From JASFWK01 sp050049355 (GTDB taxonomy: Bacteria > Chloroflexota > Anaerolineae > B4-G1 > DUEL01), in the NCBI GenBank assembly GCA_050049355.1, contig JASFWK010000030.1:1-20091 (forward strand): a stretch of 20,091 bases of DNA, written 5' to 3'. Every line of letters begins with the position of its first letter. Position 1 is the stretch's first letter. The notes under the pieces are model-generated. The model was given only the letters and a program-made list of their open reading frames with translations, was not told the origin of the DNA and ran no database searches. This document shows, one piece after another, positions 7,808 through 15,298 of the stretch. The position numbers and the translations under genes are program-made.

Positions 7808-7814
7808 TTTGGCT

Positions 7815-8696
7815 ATGAACTGGCTTGAGGTTAGTGTCACGGTCAGCAGTGAGGCGGCGGAGGCGGTAGCTGAGGTACTTAGTCGGTTTGCTCCCCGCGG
7901 CGTGGCTATCGAAGCTGGCCCGGAGGAGGTTGGTCCCGGGCCGGTTACGGTGTACGGCTACCTCCCCGCCGATGCAAGCCTCCCTCAGAGACGCCGCCAG
8001 GTCGAGGAGGCTCTCTGGCACCTGAGTCAGATTCTTCCCATCCCCGAGCCAGAATTCCGACCCTTGGCCGAGGCAGACTGGGCCGAGGGGTGGAAGAGGC
8101 ATCTGCGCGTCCTCCGCGTTGGTCAGCAGATTGTGATTCGTCCCTCGTGGCTCTCCTACATCCCCAGCGAAGGCGAGATTGTGGTCGTCTTAGACCCCGG
8201 CACAGCCTTTGGGACGGGCCTGCACCTCACCACCCAGATGTGCCTGATGGCGCTGGAGGAGCATGTCCGCTCGGGGATGCGCCTGATGGACCTGGGAACG
8301 GGTTCGGGTATCCTTGCCATTGCCGGAGCGAAGCTGGGGGCCGATTCGGTACTAGCCCTGGATAACGACCCGCAGGCGGTAGTGGTGGCGCGGCAGAATG
8401 TGCGGTGCAATGGGGTAGGGGACCGGGTGCGGGTGGAGGAGGGATCGCTGGCGCAGGCTGAAGGCTTGTTCGACCTTGTGTTGGTCAACATCCTGGCCAG
8501 CGTGATCTCGGAGATGGCAGAGCAGGGCCTGGCGGAACGCGTCACTCCCGGAGGGATGCTGGTTGCAGCGGGCCTGGTTGCCGATCAGGAAGCGGAGGTG
8601 GCGGAAGCGCTCTGCCGGTCAGGTTTGACGTCTTTCGGCCGACGACAGATGGAGGACTGGGTGACGTTGGAAGTCCTGCGGCCCGATGCTGCTTAG
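7815..8696 (+). CDS. prmA: Ribosomal protein L11 methyltransferase
   Basis: SAM-dependent methyltransferase that trimethylates lysines and the N-terminus of ribosomal protein L11. 293 aa from ATG 7815; a TTG two codons earlier (7809) is less likely. An N-terminal ferredoxin-like substrate-binding domain (about residues 1-100) is followed by the Rossmann catalytic domain. The linker block DPGTAFGTGLHLTT resembles the family's 'DPG.AFGTGTHPTT', with Leu replacing Pro. Motif I is LMDLGTGSGILAIAGAKLGA, motif II is ALDNDPQAVV, and LVNILASV is the conserved NILA segment. prmA commonly follows dnaJ in CIRCE operons (for example in Bacillus), which supports the call. The usual next gene, rsmE, is not present. 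It converges on a minus-strand gene 17 nt away with no terminator hairpin seen between them. Confidence 0.93.
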   Translation: MNWLEVSVTVSSEAAEAVAEVLSRFAPRGVAIEAGPEEVGPGPVTVYGYLPADASLPQRRRQVEEALWHLSQILPIPEPEFRPLAEADWAEGWKRHLRVLRVGQQIVIRPSWLSYIPSEGEIVVVLDPGTAFGTGLHLTTQMCLMALEEHVRSGMRLMDLGTGSGILAIAGAKLGADSVLALDNDPQAVVVARQNVRCNGVGDRVRVEEGSLAQAEGLFDLVLVNILASVISEMAEQGLAERVTPGGMLVAAGLVADQEAEVAEALCRSGLTSFGRRQMEDWVTLEVLRPDAA

Positions 8697-8713
8697 AGGG
8701 CCGGAGTCAGGGT

Positions 8714-9496
8714 TCACGCGTCACGTTCCGCGCTTTTCCACAGTTTGAGGGCTTCCGCGTGTAGCGGCCCGCCGCTGGCCAGAAGCGCCGGGTGCCCCAC
8801 TCGCCAGGGTTCACCATTCCAGCCAGTGACCTTTCCCCCCGCTTCGGTCACAATAAGGCTGGCCGCCGCCGTATCCCACGGATGGAGGCCGGTGGCGAAA
8901 TAGAGATCCAGCCAGCCGGCCCCTACGTAGGTCAGCGCCAGCGCTGCGGAGCCCAAACCTCGAACGGTCCTGCACTGAGGTGCCAAGATCCTCAGTCTCC
9001 TCATCACCTGTCTGCGCTGGGCGTCATCGTGAGCCCAGTCGAGACCGACCAGGGCATCTGCCAGCCGTACTGATGGCCTGGCGTGGATGGGTCGGCCGTT
9101 GAGGGTTGCCCCGCCTCCACGCCGGGCAGCGAATGTGTGGTCTCGCAGCGGATCATGTACTACCCCTGCCGTCGGCTCTCCTTCCCAAGTCAGGGCCACG
9201 GAGACCGAGAACGTGGGATGTCGACGCGAGTAGTTGGTCGTGCCGTCCAGAGGATCCACCAGCCAGGTGTAGGGAGAATCGGCATTCCCTCCGGTTTCCT
9301 CTGAGAGGATCGCGTGGTCGGGGAAGCGGGTGCGGAGGATGGAGAGGATGACGGTTTCAGCGGCGGTGTCGGCATCGGTCACAGTGTCTCGATAACCCTT
9401 CTTCTCGATCTCCCGCCGCTCCCACAGCCGTTCTACCAGCACCTTCCCGGCGCTTCGGGCACACTCCAGTGCAGTTTCCAGGAATCCTGGCTCCAT
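8714..9496 (-). CDS. Inositol monophosphatase family protein
   Basis: Mg2+-dependent, Li+-sensitive phosphatase family (inositol-1-phosphatase, histidinol-phosphatase, CysQ or fructose-bisphosphatase type). 260 aa, the usual length. Catalytic motifs are intact: DTVTDAD (about 37-43), SEETG (65-69), WLVDPLDGTTNY (78-89, the metal-binding Asp81 and Asp84), and HPWDTAAASLIVTEAGG (205-221, Asp208). Substrate cannot be assigned, as the family is promiscuous. The start ATG at 9496 has only a weak purine-rich leader. It lies 113 nt downstream of xseA on the same strand and may be read from the same transcript, or from its own unrecognised promoter. Converges with prmA. Confidence 0.92.
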   Translation of the reverse strand: MEPGFLETALECARSAGKVLVERLWERREIEKKGYRDTVTDADTAAETVILSILRTRFPDHAILSEETGGNADSPYTWLVDPLDGTTNYSRRHPTFSVSVALTWEGEPTAGVVHDPLRDHTFAARRGGGATLNGRPIHARPSVRLADALVGLDWAHDDAQRRQVMRRLRILAPQCRTVRGLGSAALALTYVGAGWLDLYFATGLHPWDTAAASLIVTEAGGKVTGWNGEPWRVGHPALLASGGPLHAEALKLWKSAERDA

Positions 9497-9581
9497 GGTG
9501 GTGTTGATCTCTCTAGCACTTGATCGCTGAGATTCTGATTTGTTGAAAGCTGCTCCTTACGTCGTCTGTCTGTGAGGAGTT

Positions 9582-9597
9582 CGGATCTCAAGATCCG
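9582..9597. repeat. Small perfect palindrome downstream of xseA
   Basis: CGGATCT and AGATCCG form a perfect 7-bp inverted repeat around a 2-nt centre (CA). It sits 12 nt after the xseA stop in the 113-nt spacer before the IMPase gene. The 2-nt centre is too short for a hairpin loop unless inner pairs open, and no T-run follows, so a terminator is unlikely. Nothing else is evident in this spacer. Confidence 0.4.
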
Positions 9598-9609
9598 TAT
9601 GATCAAGGA

Positions 9610-10833
9610 CTAATCCGCGGTCGCCTCGAACTCTCCATCGCTCACCCGGACCCCGAGTGCGTCGCCCGAAGTGACTTGACCTACGGACTGCACCGCCTCT
9701 CCGTCTACCAGTCGGCGGACGATGGCGTATCCTCGCCCAAGGGTCGCCAGAGGGCTGATCCCCTCGAGTTGTCCCCTCAGAGCGGCCAGCCGCTCCCGAT
9801 TCAGTGAGAGTTCGTGCACAAGCATCTCCCTCGTTCGCGCCGCCAGGTCGTCGGTGCGTTGGCGGGCTTGGGTCAGCTGAGCAGCCGGGGAGAGATATCG
9901 GAGGGCTCCCGCCTGCTCCATCAGCGCCCAGCGGTACTCCTTCAGCGTGGTTTGCAGCGCAATCCCGAGTTGACCAGTCAAGGAGGCGATCTGCCCGCGC
10001 AGCTCCTCCTGGTCGGGTGTGGCGATCTCCGCCGCTGCTGAGGGAGTCGGCGCGCGGCAATCGGCGGCGAAATCGGCCAGGCTGTAGTCGGTCTCGTGCC
10101 CCACCCCGCAGATCAACGGAGTCCGGGAGGCGGCCACTGCGCGCGCCACTCTCTCTTCGTTGAAGGCCCAAAGTTCCTCCAGTGACCCGCCACCCCGTGC
10201 CACGATGATCACGTCCACGTCATCGCGTGCGTTCAGCCTCTCCAGGGCGGCCACGATCTGATCTGGTGCTTGATCGCCCTGCACCAGTGTCGGTGCAAGG
10301 AGTACCTGTGCCAAAGGATAGCGTCGGCTCAAGACGTCGAGGATGTCCCGGAATGCGGCAGCGATCGGCGAAGTAACGACGCCGATGCGGCGGGGGAAGC
10401 GTGGCAGGGGTCGTTTCCGCTCCGGGGCAAACAGTCCCTCCTTCTCCAGCTGGGCCCTCAGTCGTTCGAATTCGCGGTAAAGAGCGCCGACACCGGAGGG
10501 CTCTGCGTGGTCTACGTAGAGCTGTACGCTCCCTCGCCTCTCATATACTCCCACGTGGCCGTGGGCCAGAACTCTATCGCCGTCACCGGGGAGATCCCGC
10601 AGGGCTTGAGCTACGTCACGCCACATCACGCAGCGCAGCTCCGCAGCTGCGTCTTTGAGGGTGAAATAGCAGTGACCAGACGCCGCCTGGCTGAAATTGG
10701 AGACCTCACCCTCCACCCACACGTCTGTCAGGAGGGGATCCGCCTCCACGGTGGCGCGGATGCGGCCCATCAACTGGCTGACAGTGTAGGGCACCGGTCC
10801 AGGCGATTCAAACAGGTGAAGTTGCTCAGGCAT
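9610..10833 (-). CDS. xseA: Exodeoxyribonuclease VII large subunit
   Basis: Catalytic large subunit of ExoVII, which degrades single-stranded DNA from both ends. 407 aa from ATG 10833; a GTG two codons upstream (10839) is an alternative. The N-terminal OB-fold (about residues 8-100) has 'VEGEVSNF' and 'GHCYFTLKD'. The nuclease core shows IGVVTSP.AAA..D, then VARGGGSLEELWAFNEE and CGVGHETDYSLADFAADCRAPTPSAAAE, which hold the catalytic residues. A long helical region follows, then the C-terminal LGRGYAIVR motif. The partner small subunit gene xseB (about 70-80 codons), often next to xseA, is not in the 113-nt downstream spacer and is not seen elsewhere here. It lies 46 nt downstream of the histidine kinase and is probably co-transcribed. 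Confidence 0.95.
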   Translation of the reverse strand: MPEQLHLFESPGPVPYTVSQLMGRIRATVEADPLLTDVWVEGEVSNFSQAASGHCYFTLKDAAAELRCVMWRDVAQALRDLPGDGDRVLAHGHVGVYERRGSVQLYVDHAEPSGVGALYREFERLRAQLEKEGLFAPERKRPLPRFPRRIGVVTSPIAAAFRDILDVLSRRYPLAQVLLAPTLVQGDQAPDQIVAALERLNARDDVDVIIVARGGGSLEELWAFNEERVARAVAASRTPLICGVGHETDYSLADFAADCRAPTPSAAAEIATPDQEELRGQIASLTGQLGIALQTTLKEYRWALMEQAGALRYLSPAAQLTQARQRTDDLAARTREMLVHELSLNRERLAALRGQLEGISPLATLGRGYAIVRRLVDGEAVQSVGQVTSGDALGVRVSDGEFEATAD

Positions 10834-10879
10834 TGTCACTGTGGTAGGCTAGGGGGGAGTCAGGGCGGCCTCGTCTCAC

Positions 10880-12787
10880 CTATTCCATGGTGGGCAGTAC
10901 GAAGGTGAAGACAGAGCCGACGCCGGGGCGGCTCTCCACCCAGACGCGGCCACCGTGCTTCTCGACCACCGATCTGACGATGGTGAGTCCCAGCCCTGTT
11001 CCTTTGACGTCTTGCGTCTCTCTCGACTCTACGCGATAGAAACGCTCGAAGATGTACGGCTGGTCGGCCAGTGGGATGCCGACGCCGTTGTCCGCCACAC
11101 GCACTGCGACGTGTTCCTCTCCCTCTGTTGCCTCTATGGATATCCATCCTCCTTCGAGGGTGTAGTTGACAGCGTTGCTGAGGAGGTTCTCTACGACCTG
11201 TCGTAGTCGCTGAGCACTCCCACGGACTACTGGAAGGGGCCGCCGCTCCCAGCGCAGTTCCTGGGCCTTCATCCTGGCAGCGGGCCGGAACTGATCGACC
11301 ACGGCGTCGATGATCCTCTCCAGGTGGAGCGGCTGCATCTCCAGATCGTATCCAGCTTCGATCCGACCCAGGTCGAGCACCTCACTGACCAGGTTAGTGA
11401 TGTCAGTGATGCCCGTGTGAATTCTCTCTACGAACTGCCGTTGTTGCTCATTCAGGGGACCAACCCGTTCGAGAAGGCTGACGTACCCCTGGATTGTGGT
11501 CAGCGGCGTGCGCAAGTCGTGGGAGACGGTGAAGACGAACTCTGACTTGACGCGATCCAGCTCCTTCAGGTGGGTGATGTCTTGCATCATGAGCACGTAT
11601 CCCACTCCCTCAACTGGGCTGACCTGGGCGTTGAATGCCCGGCCGTCGTCCACCGCCACCTCGGCTCGCAGGGTTCGTCCGGCTTTGGGCACTGCCTCGA
11701 GGATCTCGCGGAGGGAGGGGTGGGATATGACCGTCCTGGCCAGTTGTCCCACCGCATCCGCCGGAAGATCCAGCGCGCCGTAGGCAGTCGGGTTACAGAG
11801 GACAATCCGCTGCTCCGTATCCAGGACGATGACTGCTTCCTCTGTCTCCTGCAACACTGCTTTCAGCTGCTGTCCTTCCGTCTCGGCCTGGTCATAGAGC
11901 CGGGCGTTCTCCACAGCCACCCCGGCGTAGTCAGCCAGTGTCGAGAGCATCTGCACCTCGTGCTCCGCAAAAGGGTAGTCGGAGTGCCGATTGGCTACTC
12001 CCAAGACGCCGATGATGCCTCGCCCCGCCGTCTTGAGAGGCATGTAGACCAATGCGTTGACGTGGTGGCCCGTGGCTATCTTGGCCCTCTCCCCGCCTAT
12101 GAGGACAGAGCGACCAGTTTGGATCACCTCGCTGGCCAGATTGTCGTCGACTTGGACGCGGAGTCCGCGCGCCACCTTCTCGTCCAAGTTCTTGGCGGCG
12201 CGAAGCACTAAGTCGTCATCCTCCACTAGGAGGAGAAGCCCCTCTTCGGCTTTGGTTACAGATACAGCTGCCTCCACCACGCGCGTAAGGACATCCTCCG
12301 TGTCCAGCAGAGAGATCACCGAGTGACCGATGGAGTGCAGTTCTTCCACCTGCTGCTTGAGATGTTCGTTGGCTTCCTGGAGCTGCGTCAGTAGGTTATC
12401 CCGCTCCCTGCGAAGCTGTGCCTCCTTCAACACATCCTTGATCGTTCGCTGCGTCTCCTCAGGCTCGAACGGCTTCACAACCCAATCTCGAACGCCCAGG
12501 CGAAAAGCCTTCACCACCAGATCCTCAGAGCCGCGGAGGGTGGCGAAGAGGACTGGGATTGAGAACTCTCGCTCTCTGAGTCCCTTCAGAACGTCGACTC
12601 CACTCATCCCCGGTGTCTCCTCACCCAGTATGATGAGATCCGGCCGCTCCTCCTGGGCCAATCTTAGGCCTTCCGCTCCGTCGCTGGCCATCAGGACCTC
12701 GTAGTCTTCTGGTTCCAGGATCAGGGTGCGCAAGGCCTCACGGGCCTCAGCGTCCCCGTCCACGACAAGTATGCGTTCTCCCGCCAC
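10880..12787 (-). CDS. Soluble hybrid sensor histidine kinase (receiver-GAF-PAS-HisKA-HATPase)
   Basis: About 635 aa from GTG 12787. This start is chosen because AGGAGG lies 6 nt upstream and the receiver fold begins at once with RILVVD; the upstream open frame is not conserved-looking. Receiver (about 5-118), coiled-coil signalling helix (120-152), GAF (155-300), PAS (308-410), HisKA with VSHDLRTPL (phospho-His423), and HATPase with N-box ENLLSNAVNY, G1 DNGVGIP, F-box YIFERFYR and G2 KGTGLGLTIV. The kinase core looks complete. The receiver is degenerate: the phospho-acceptor position in DLIILGEETPGMSG is Gly55, and one of the acidic pair is Gly11, though Thr83 and Lys105 remain. No membrane segment is visible, so it is probably cytoplasmic. 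No response-regulator partner is adjacent; xseA follows. Confidence 0.9.
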   Translation of the reverse strand: MAGERILVVDGDAEAREALRTLILEPEDYEVLMASDGAEGLRLAQEERPDLIILGEETPGMSGVDVLKGLREREFSIPVLFATLRGSEDLVVKAFRLGVRDWVVKPFEPEETQRTIKDVLKEAQLRRERDNLLTQLQEANEHLKQQVEELHSIGHSVISLLDTEDVLTRVVEAAVSVTKAEEGLLLLVEDDDLVLRAAKNLDEKVARGLRVQVDDNLASEVIQTGRSVLIGGERAKIATGHHVNALVYMPLKTAGRGIIGVLGVANRHSDYPFAEHEVQMLSTLADYAGVAVENARLYDQAETEGQQLKAVLQETEEAVIVLDTEQRIVLCNPTAYGALDLPADAVGQLARTVISHPSLREILEAVPKAGRTLRAEVAVDDGRAFNAQVSPVEGVGYVLMMQDITHLKELDRVKSEFVFTVSHDLRTPLTTIQGYVSLLERVGPLNEQQRQFVERIHTGITDITNLVSEVLDLGRIEAGYDLEMQPLHLERIIDAVVDQFRPAARMKAQELRWERRPLPVVRGSAQRLRQVVENLLSNAVNYTLEGGWISIEATEGEEHVAVRVADNGVGIPLADQPYIFERFYRVESRETQDVKGTGLGLTIVRSVVEKHGGRVWVESRPGVGSVFTFVLPTME

Positions 12788-12793
12788 TGGTCT

Positions 12794-12799
12794 CCTCCT
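12794..12799 (-). promoter_or_regulatory. Ribosome binding site fixing the histidine kinase start
   Basis: AGGAGG on the minus strand lies 6 nt before GTG 12787. It argues that the true N-terminus is this GTG, placing the receiver domain at the very start of the protein, rather than the 39-codon upstream extension to 12904. Confidence 0.7.
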
Positions 12800-12832
12800 G
12801 GCGTCGGCATCGACTTGGTAGCCAACATACTT

Positions 12833-12841
12833 ACTATAACA
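12833..12841 (-). promoter_or_regulatory. Predicted extended -10 promoter of the histidine kinase gene
   Basis: On the minus strand TGTTATAGT reads as an extended -10 (TGn then TATAGT, 5 of 6 to TATAAT), about 45 nt upstream of the GTG start. The -35 position (TACCGC) is poor, as is common for extended -10 promoters. Confidence 0.45.
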
Positions 12842-12968
12842 CAGGTTGGCGGCAAGCGGTAGTTGAATCACGGCATTGCGAGTCGCGTTCCACCTGGAGC
12901 GCACCTGCGGCGAGGTCTCGGAGATCCCTCGATAGAGGTCGCAGGGCTACTCTATGACCAAACAGACG

Positions 12969-12999
12969 ACTGCCCGGCGTTTGGAGAGCGCCGGGCAGT
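12969..12999 (-). terminator. Strong hairpin, probable terminator of sucCD
   Basis: Perfect 11-bp arms, ACTGCCCGGCG (12969-12979) and its complement (12989-12999), enclose a 9-nt loop. It lies 31 nt beyond the sucD stop. On the minus strand the stem is followed by CGTCTGTTTGG, a weak T-rich stretch rather than a clean T-run, so intrinsic termination may be partial. The hairpin separates sucCD from the histidine kinase promoter. Confidence 0.65.
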
Positions 13000-13030
13000 T
13001 GGACTTGCTGACCTCCACGAGGCTGCTACG

Positions 13031-13903
13031 TCAACGGCTAGCGGCGACGAGGTCCGGGATCTGTTCTGGATGCTCGGCTACTTGCACGCCGATGGCCTCA
13101 AAGGCGGCGATCTTCTCAGCGGCGGTGCCGGTACCCCCTTGGATGATGGCCCCGGCGTGGCCCATACGCTTGCCCGGCGGCGCGGTCCGTCCTGCAATGA
13201 ACCCCACTACCGGCTTGGTCATGCGCTCGGCGATAAACTGCGCTGCTATCTCCTCGTCGTTGCCACCGATCTCGCCGATGAGCACCACCTGCTCCGTCAG
13301 CGGGTCATTCTCAAAGAGCTTGAGACAGTCCACGAAGCGGGTGCCTATGATGGGGTCTCCGCCGATTCCCACACAGGTGGTTTGGCCGATTCCGCGCTCG
13401 GTCAAGGCGTAGACCACCTCATATGTCAGCGTCCCGGAGCGAGAGACTACGCCCACAGGGCCTGGCTCTGCGATGTGGCCAGGCATGATGCCTACCTTGG
13501 CTTCGCCGGGCGTCAGCAGGCCTGGGCAGTTGGGTCCCACTAGCCGCGCTCCCTTGGAGTCCACATACGCCTTCACCTGAATCATGTCGTTGACTGGTAT
13601 GCCCTCGGTGATGCAGACGATGAGGCCAATGCCGGCATCGGCGGCCTCCAGGATGGCATCCGGGGCAAACCGGGCAGGGACGTACACGATAGAGGAGTTG
13701 GCCTCTGTCGCCTCTACTGCCTCCTCCATCGTATCGAAAACCGGCACTCGGCCGTTGCAGGCGAACTGCCCACCCTTGCCGGGGGTCACGCCGGCGATAA
13801 GCTTTGTGCCATACTCCAGCATCTGCAGGGAGTGAAACTCGCCCTCGCGCCCCGTTATGCCCTGCACCACTAGACGGGTCTTACTGTCTGCCAGGATTGA
13901 CAT
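13031..13903 (-). CDS. sucD: Succinyl-CoA synthetase (ADP/GDP-forming) alpha subunit
   Basis: Alpha subunit of succinate-CoA ligase, which couples succinyl-CoA cleavage to ATP/GTP synthesis in the TCA cycle. 290 aa, full family length. The CoA-binding Rossmann domain shows QGITGREGEFHS (residues 14-25) and VTPGKGG (39-45). VGPNCPG (122-128) and SRSGTLTYE (154-162) follow. The ligase domain ends with the phospho-His motif GHAGAI (His249), the site phosphorylated during catalysis. The gene lies 6 nt after the sucC stop in the same orientation, with GGAGG inside the end of sucC, so the two subunits are co-expressed. A strong hairpin follows the stop. Together with PEP carboxykinase and malic enzyme nearby it indicates C4-dicarboxylate metabolism. 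Confidence 0.97.
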   Translation of the reverse strand: MSILADSKTRLVVQGITGREGEFHSLQMLEYGTKLIAGVTPGKGGQFACNGRVPVFDTMEEAVEATEANSSIVYVPARFAPDAILEAADAGIGLIVCITEGIPVNDMIQVKAYVDSKGARLVGPNCPGLLTPGEAKVGIMPGHIAEPGPVGVVSRSGTLTYEVVYALTERGIGQTTCVGIGGDPIIGTRFVDCLKLFENDPLTEQVVLIGEIGGNDEEIAAQFIAERMTKPVVGFIAGRTAPPGKRMGHAGAIIQGGTGTAAEKIAAFEAIGVQVAEHPEQIPDLVAASR

Positions 13904-13909
13904 TGTCGT

Positions 13910-15061
13910 CTATGCCTCCAACTCACCGCGTGCCGCTGCCACTGCTCTCTGTGCTGCCGTCGCCAAGGTTGTGGCGGTAATCATCTGGTACTTTGACTCG
14001 TCGAGCAGGCGACGACCCTCCTTACTGTTCGTTCCCACCAGTCGGGCGACCATGGGGACCTGCGGTTTGACCTCGTCCAAGGCGGCTAGAATCCCCTTTG
14101 CGACCTCGTCGCAGCGGGTGATGCCGCCGAATACGTTGAACAGGACGGCCTTGACGTTCGGATCATCCAGGATCAGCCGCAAGGCTGTCGTGACCCGTTC
14201 GGCCTGGGCTCCCCCACCAATGTCGAGGAAGTTGGCCGGTGAACCACCGAAGTGCTTGGTGATGTCCATGGTGGCCATCGCCAGCCCGGCTCCGTTGACC
14301 ATGCATCCTATCTCTCCGTCGAGATCGACGTAGGAGAGACCGGCCTTGCGGGCCTCCCGTTCCGCTGGTGTCTCCTCGTCCACGTCCCGCATCTCAGCCA
14401 GGTCAGGGTGCCGGAAGAGACCGCTGTCATCAAGGACCATCTTTCCATCCACCGCCAGTAGAGTCTGTTCACCGGTCACCACCAGCGGATTGATCTCCGC
14501 CAGCGTGGCGTCCGAGTTGACGAAAGCCTGGTACAGGCCCTGGGCGATGCGATCGAAGTCGCGATGGAGGGTCTTGTCCAGCCCGATGCCCTTGGCCAGC
14601 CAACGGGTCTGGTAGGAGCGCAGGCCAATGAAGGGGTCGACACGAGCCTTCTTGATGGCATCGGGGCTGACGCGGGCCACCTCCTCAATCTCGACGCCAC
14701 CCTCGGAGGAGGCCATCATCACCGGCCGATTCGCTGCTCGGTCCACCACCACGCCAAGATAGATCTCCTGTCGGATATCGGCCGCCTCGTCCACCAGGAC
14801 CTTGCGCACCGGAAGGCCCTTTATCTCCAGTCCGAGGATCTGATCCGTCACCTGCCCGGCTTCCTCGGGCGTGTTGGCCAGTTTGATGCCACCGGCCTTT
14901 CCCCGTCCGCCGACCAGCACTTGCGACTTGACGACGACCCTGCACCCCAGCCGCTCAGCGACCGTTCGGGCCTCCGACGGGGTCGTCGCCACGTCCCCAT
15001 TTGGAATGGGGACGCCGTACTGGGCGAAGATGCGTTTGGATTGGTATTCGTGTAGTTTCAC
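13910..15061 (-). CDS. sucC: Succinyl-CoA synthetase beta subunit (ATP-grasp)
   Basis: Beta subunit of succinate-CoA ligase, providing nucleotide binding and the succinate site. 383 aa, typical. The N-terminal ATP-grasp domain starts MKLHEYQSKRIFAQYGVPIP and carries VVKSQVLVGGRGKAGG (about 43-58), a nucleotide-binding loop, and LAEINPLVV (the metal-binding Glu/Asn region). The C-terminal flavodoxin-like ligase domain shows IGCMVNGAGLAMATMD and NFLDIGGGA, then FNVFGGITRCDEVA. The start is GTG 15061, with AGGAGG 7 nt upstream, which decides the start. It is transcribed from a strong promoter about 45 nt upstream and followed by sucD. Nucleotide specificity (ATP or GTP) is not decided here. Confidence 0.97.
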   Translation of the reverse strand: MKLHEYQSKRIFAQYGVPIPNGDVATTPSEARTVAERLGCRVVVKSQVLVGGRGKAGGIKLANTPEEAGQVTDQILGLEIKGLPVRKVLVDEAADIRQEIYLGVVVDRAANRPVMMASSEGGVEIEEVARVSPDAIKKARVDPFIGLRSYQTRWLAKGIGLDKTLHRDFDRIAQGLYQAFVNSDATLAEINPLVVTGEQTLLAVDGKMVLDDSGLFRHPDLAEMRDVDEETPAEREARKAGLSYVDLDGEIGCMVNGAGLAMATMDITKHFGGSPANFLDIGGGAQAERVTTALRLILDDPNVKAVLFNVFGGITRCDEVAKGILAALDEVKPQVPMVARLVGTNSKEGRRLLDESKYQMITATTLATAAQRAVAAARGELEA

Positions 15062-15105
15062 AGATTCGCCTCCTGTCAGAGCACGTTTGGAGAGACTGCG
15101 GGCAG

Positions 15106-15133
15106 ATTATATCACACTGAGACAGGTTGCCAA
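15106..15133 (-). promoter_or_regulatory. Promoter of sucCD
   Basis: On the minus strand a -35 TTGGCA (15128-15133, 5 of 6) and a perfect -10 TATAAT (15106-15111) are separated by 16 bp. TG one base before the -10 makes it an extended -10 as well. The predicted transcript start lies roughly 35-40 nt upstream of the sucC GTG. Confidence 0.82.
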
Positions 15134-15272
15134 GAGTTGAGTCATGCGGGCGCGGGATACGTGGCAGCCTATGATGACCTCTGCTTTCTGGAGTGTCTTC
15201 GTGCCTGGGGCGAGTCTACGCAAGTGATTCCCGGAGTTGCAGGTTCGGCTGTGCGGCATCTCCTTTCTGAGG

Positions 15273-15278
15273 TATACT
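15273..15278 (+). promoter_or_regulatory. Possible -10 element of the DUF2270 gene
   Basis: TATACT (5 of 6 to TATAAT) lies 11 nt before ATG 15290 and 20 nt before ATG 15299. A matching -35 is not recognised at 16-18 bp (TGTGCG-like). If active, the 5' leader would be only about 5-14 nt. The rest of the 15134-15272 stretch between the divergent genes shows no other feature I can name. Confidence 0.4.
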
Positions 15279-15298
15279 GTGCGTGGGAGATGAATGCG

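Noticed and set aside
9541..9609. Possible terminator after xseA
   Set aside because: The only inverted repeat there has a 2-nt centre and no T-tract.
12863..13543. 226-aa plus-strand open frame opposite sucD
   Set aside because: A shadow of sucD, whose catalytic motifs are intact; the frame also runs through the terminator hairpin.
15137..15298. 54-codon N-terminal extension of the DUF2270 gene
   Set aside because: Homology starts at WTFRGYHL; the extension overlaps the predicted -10 and has no ribosome site, so it is taken as intergenic.
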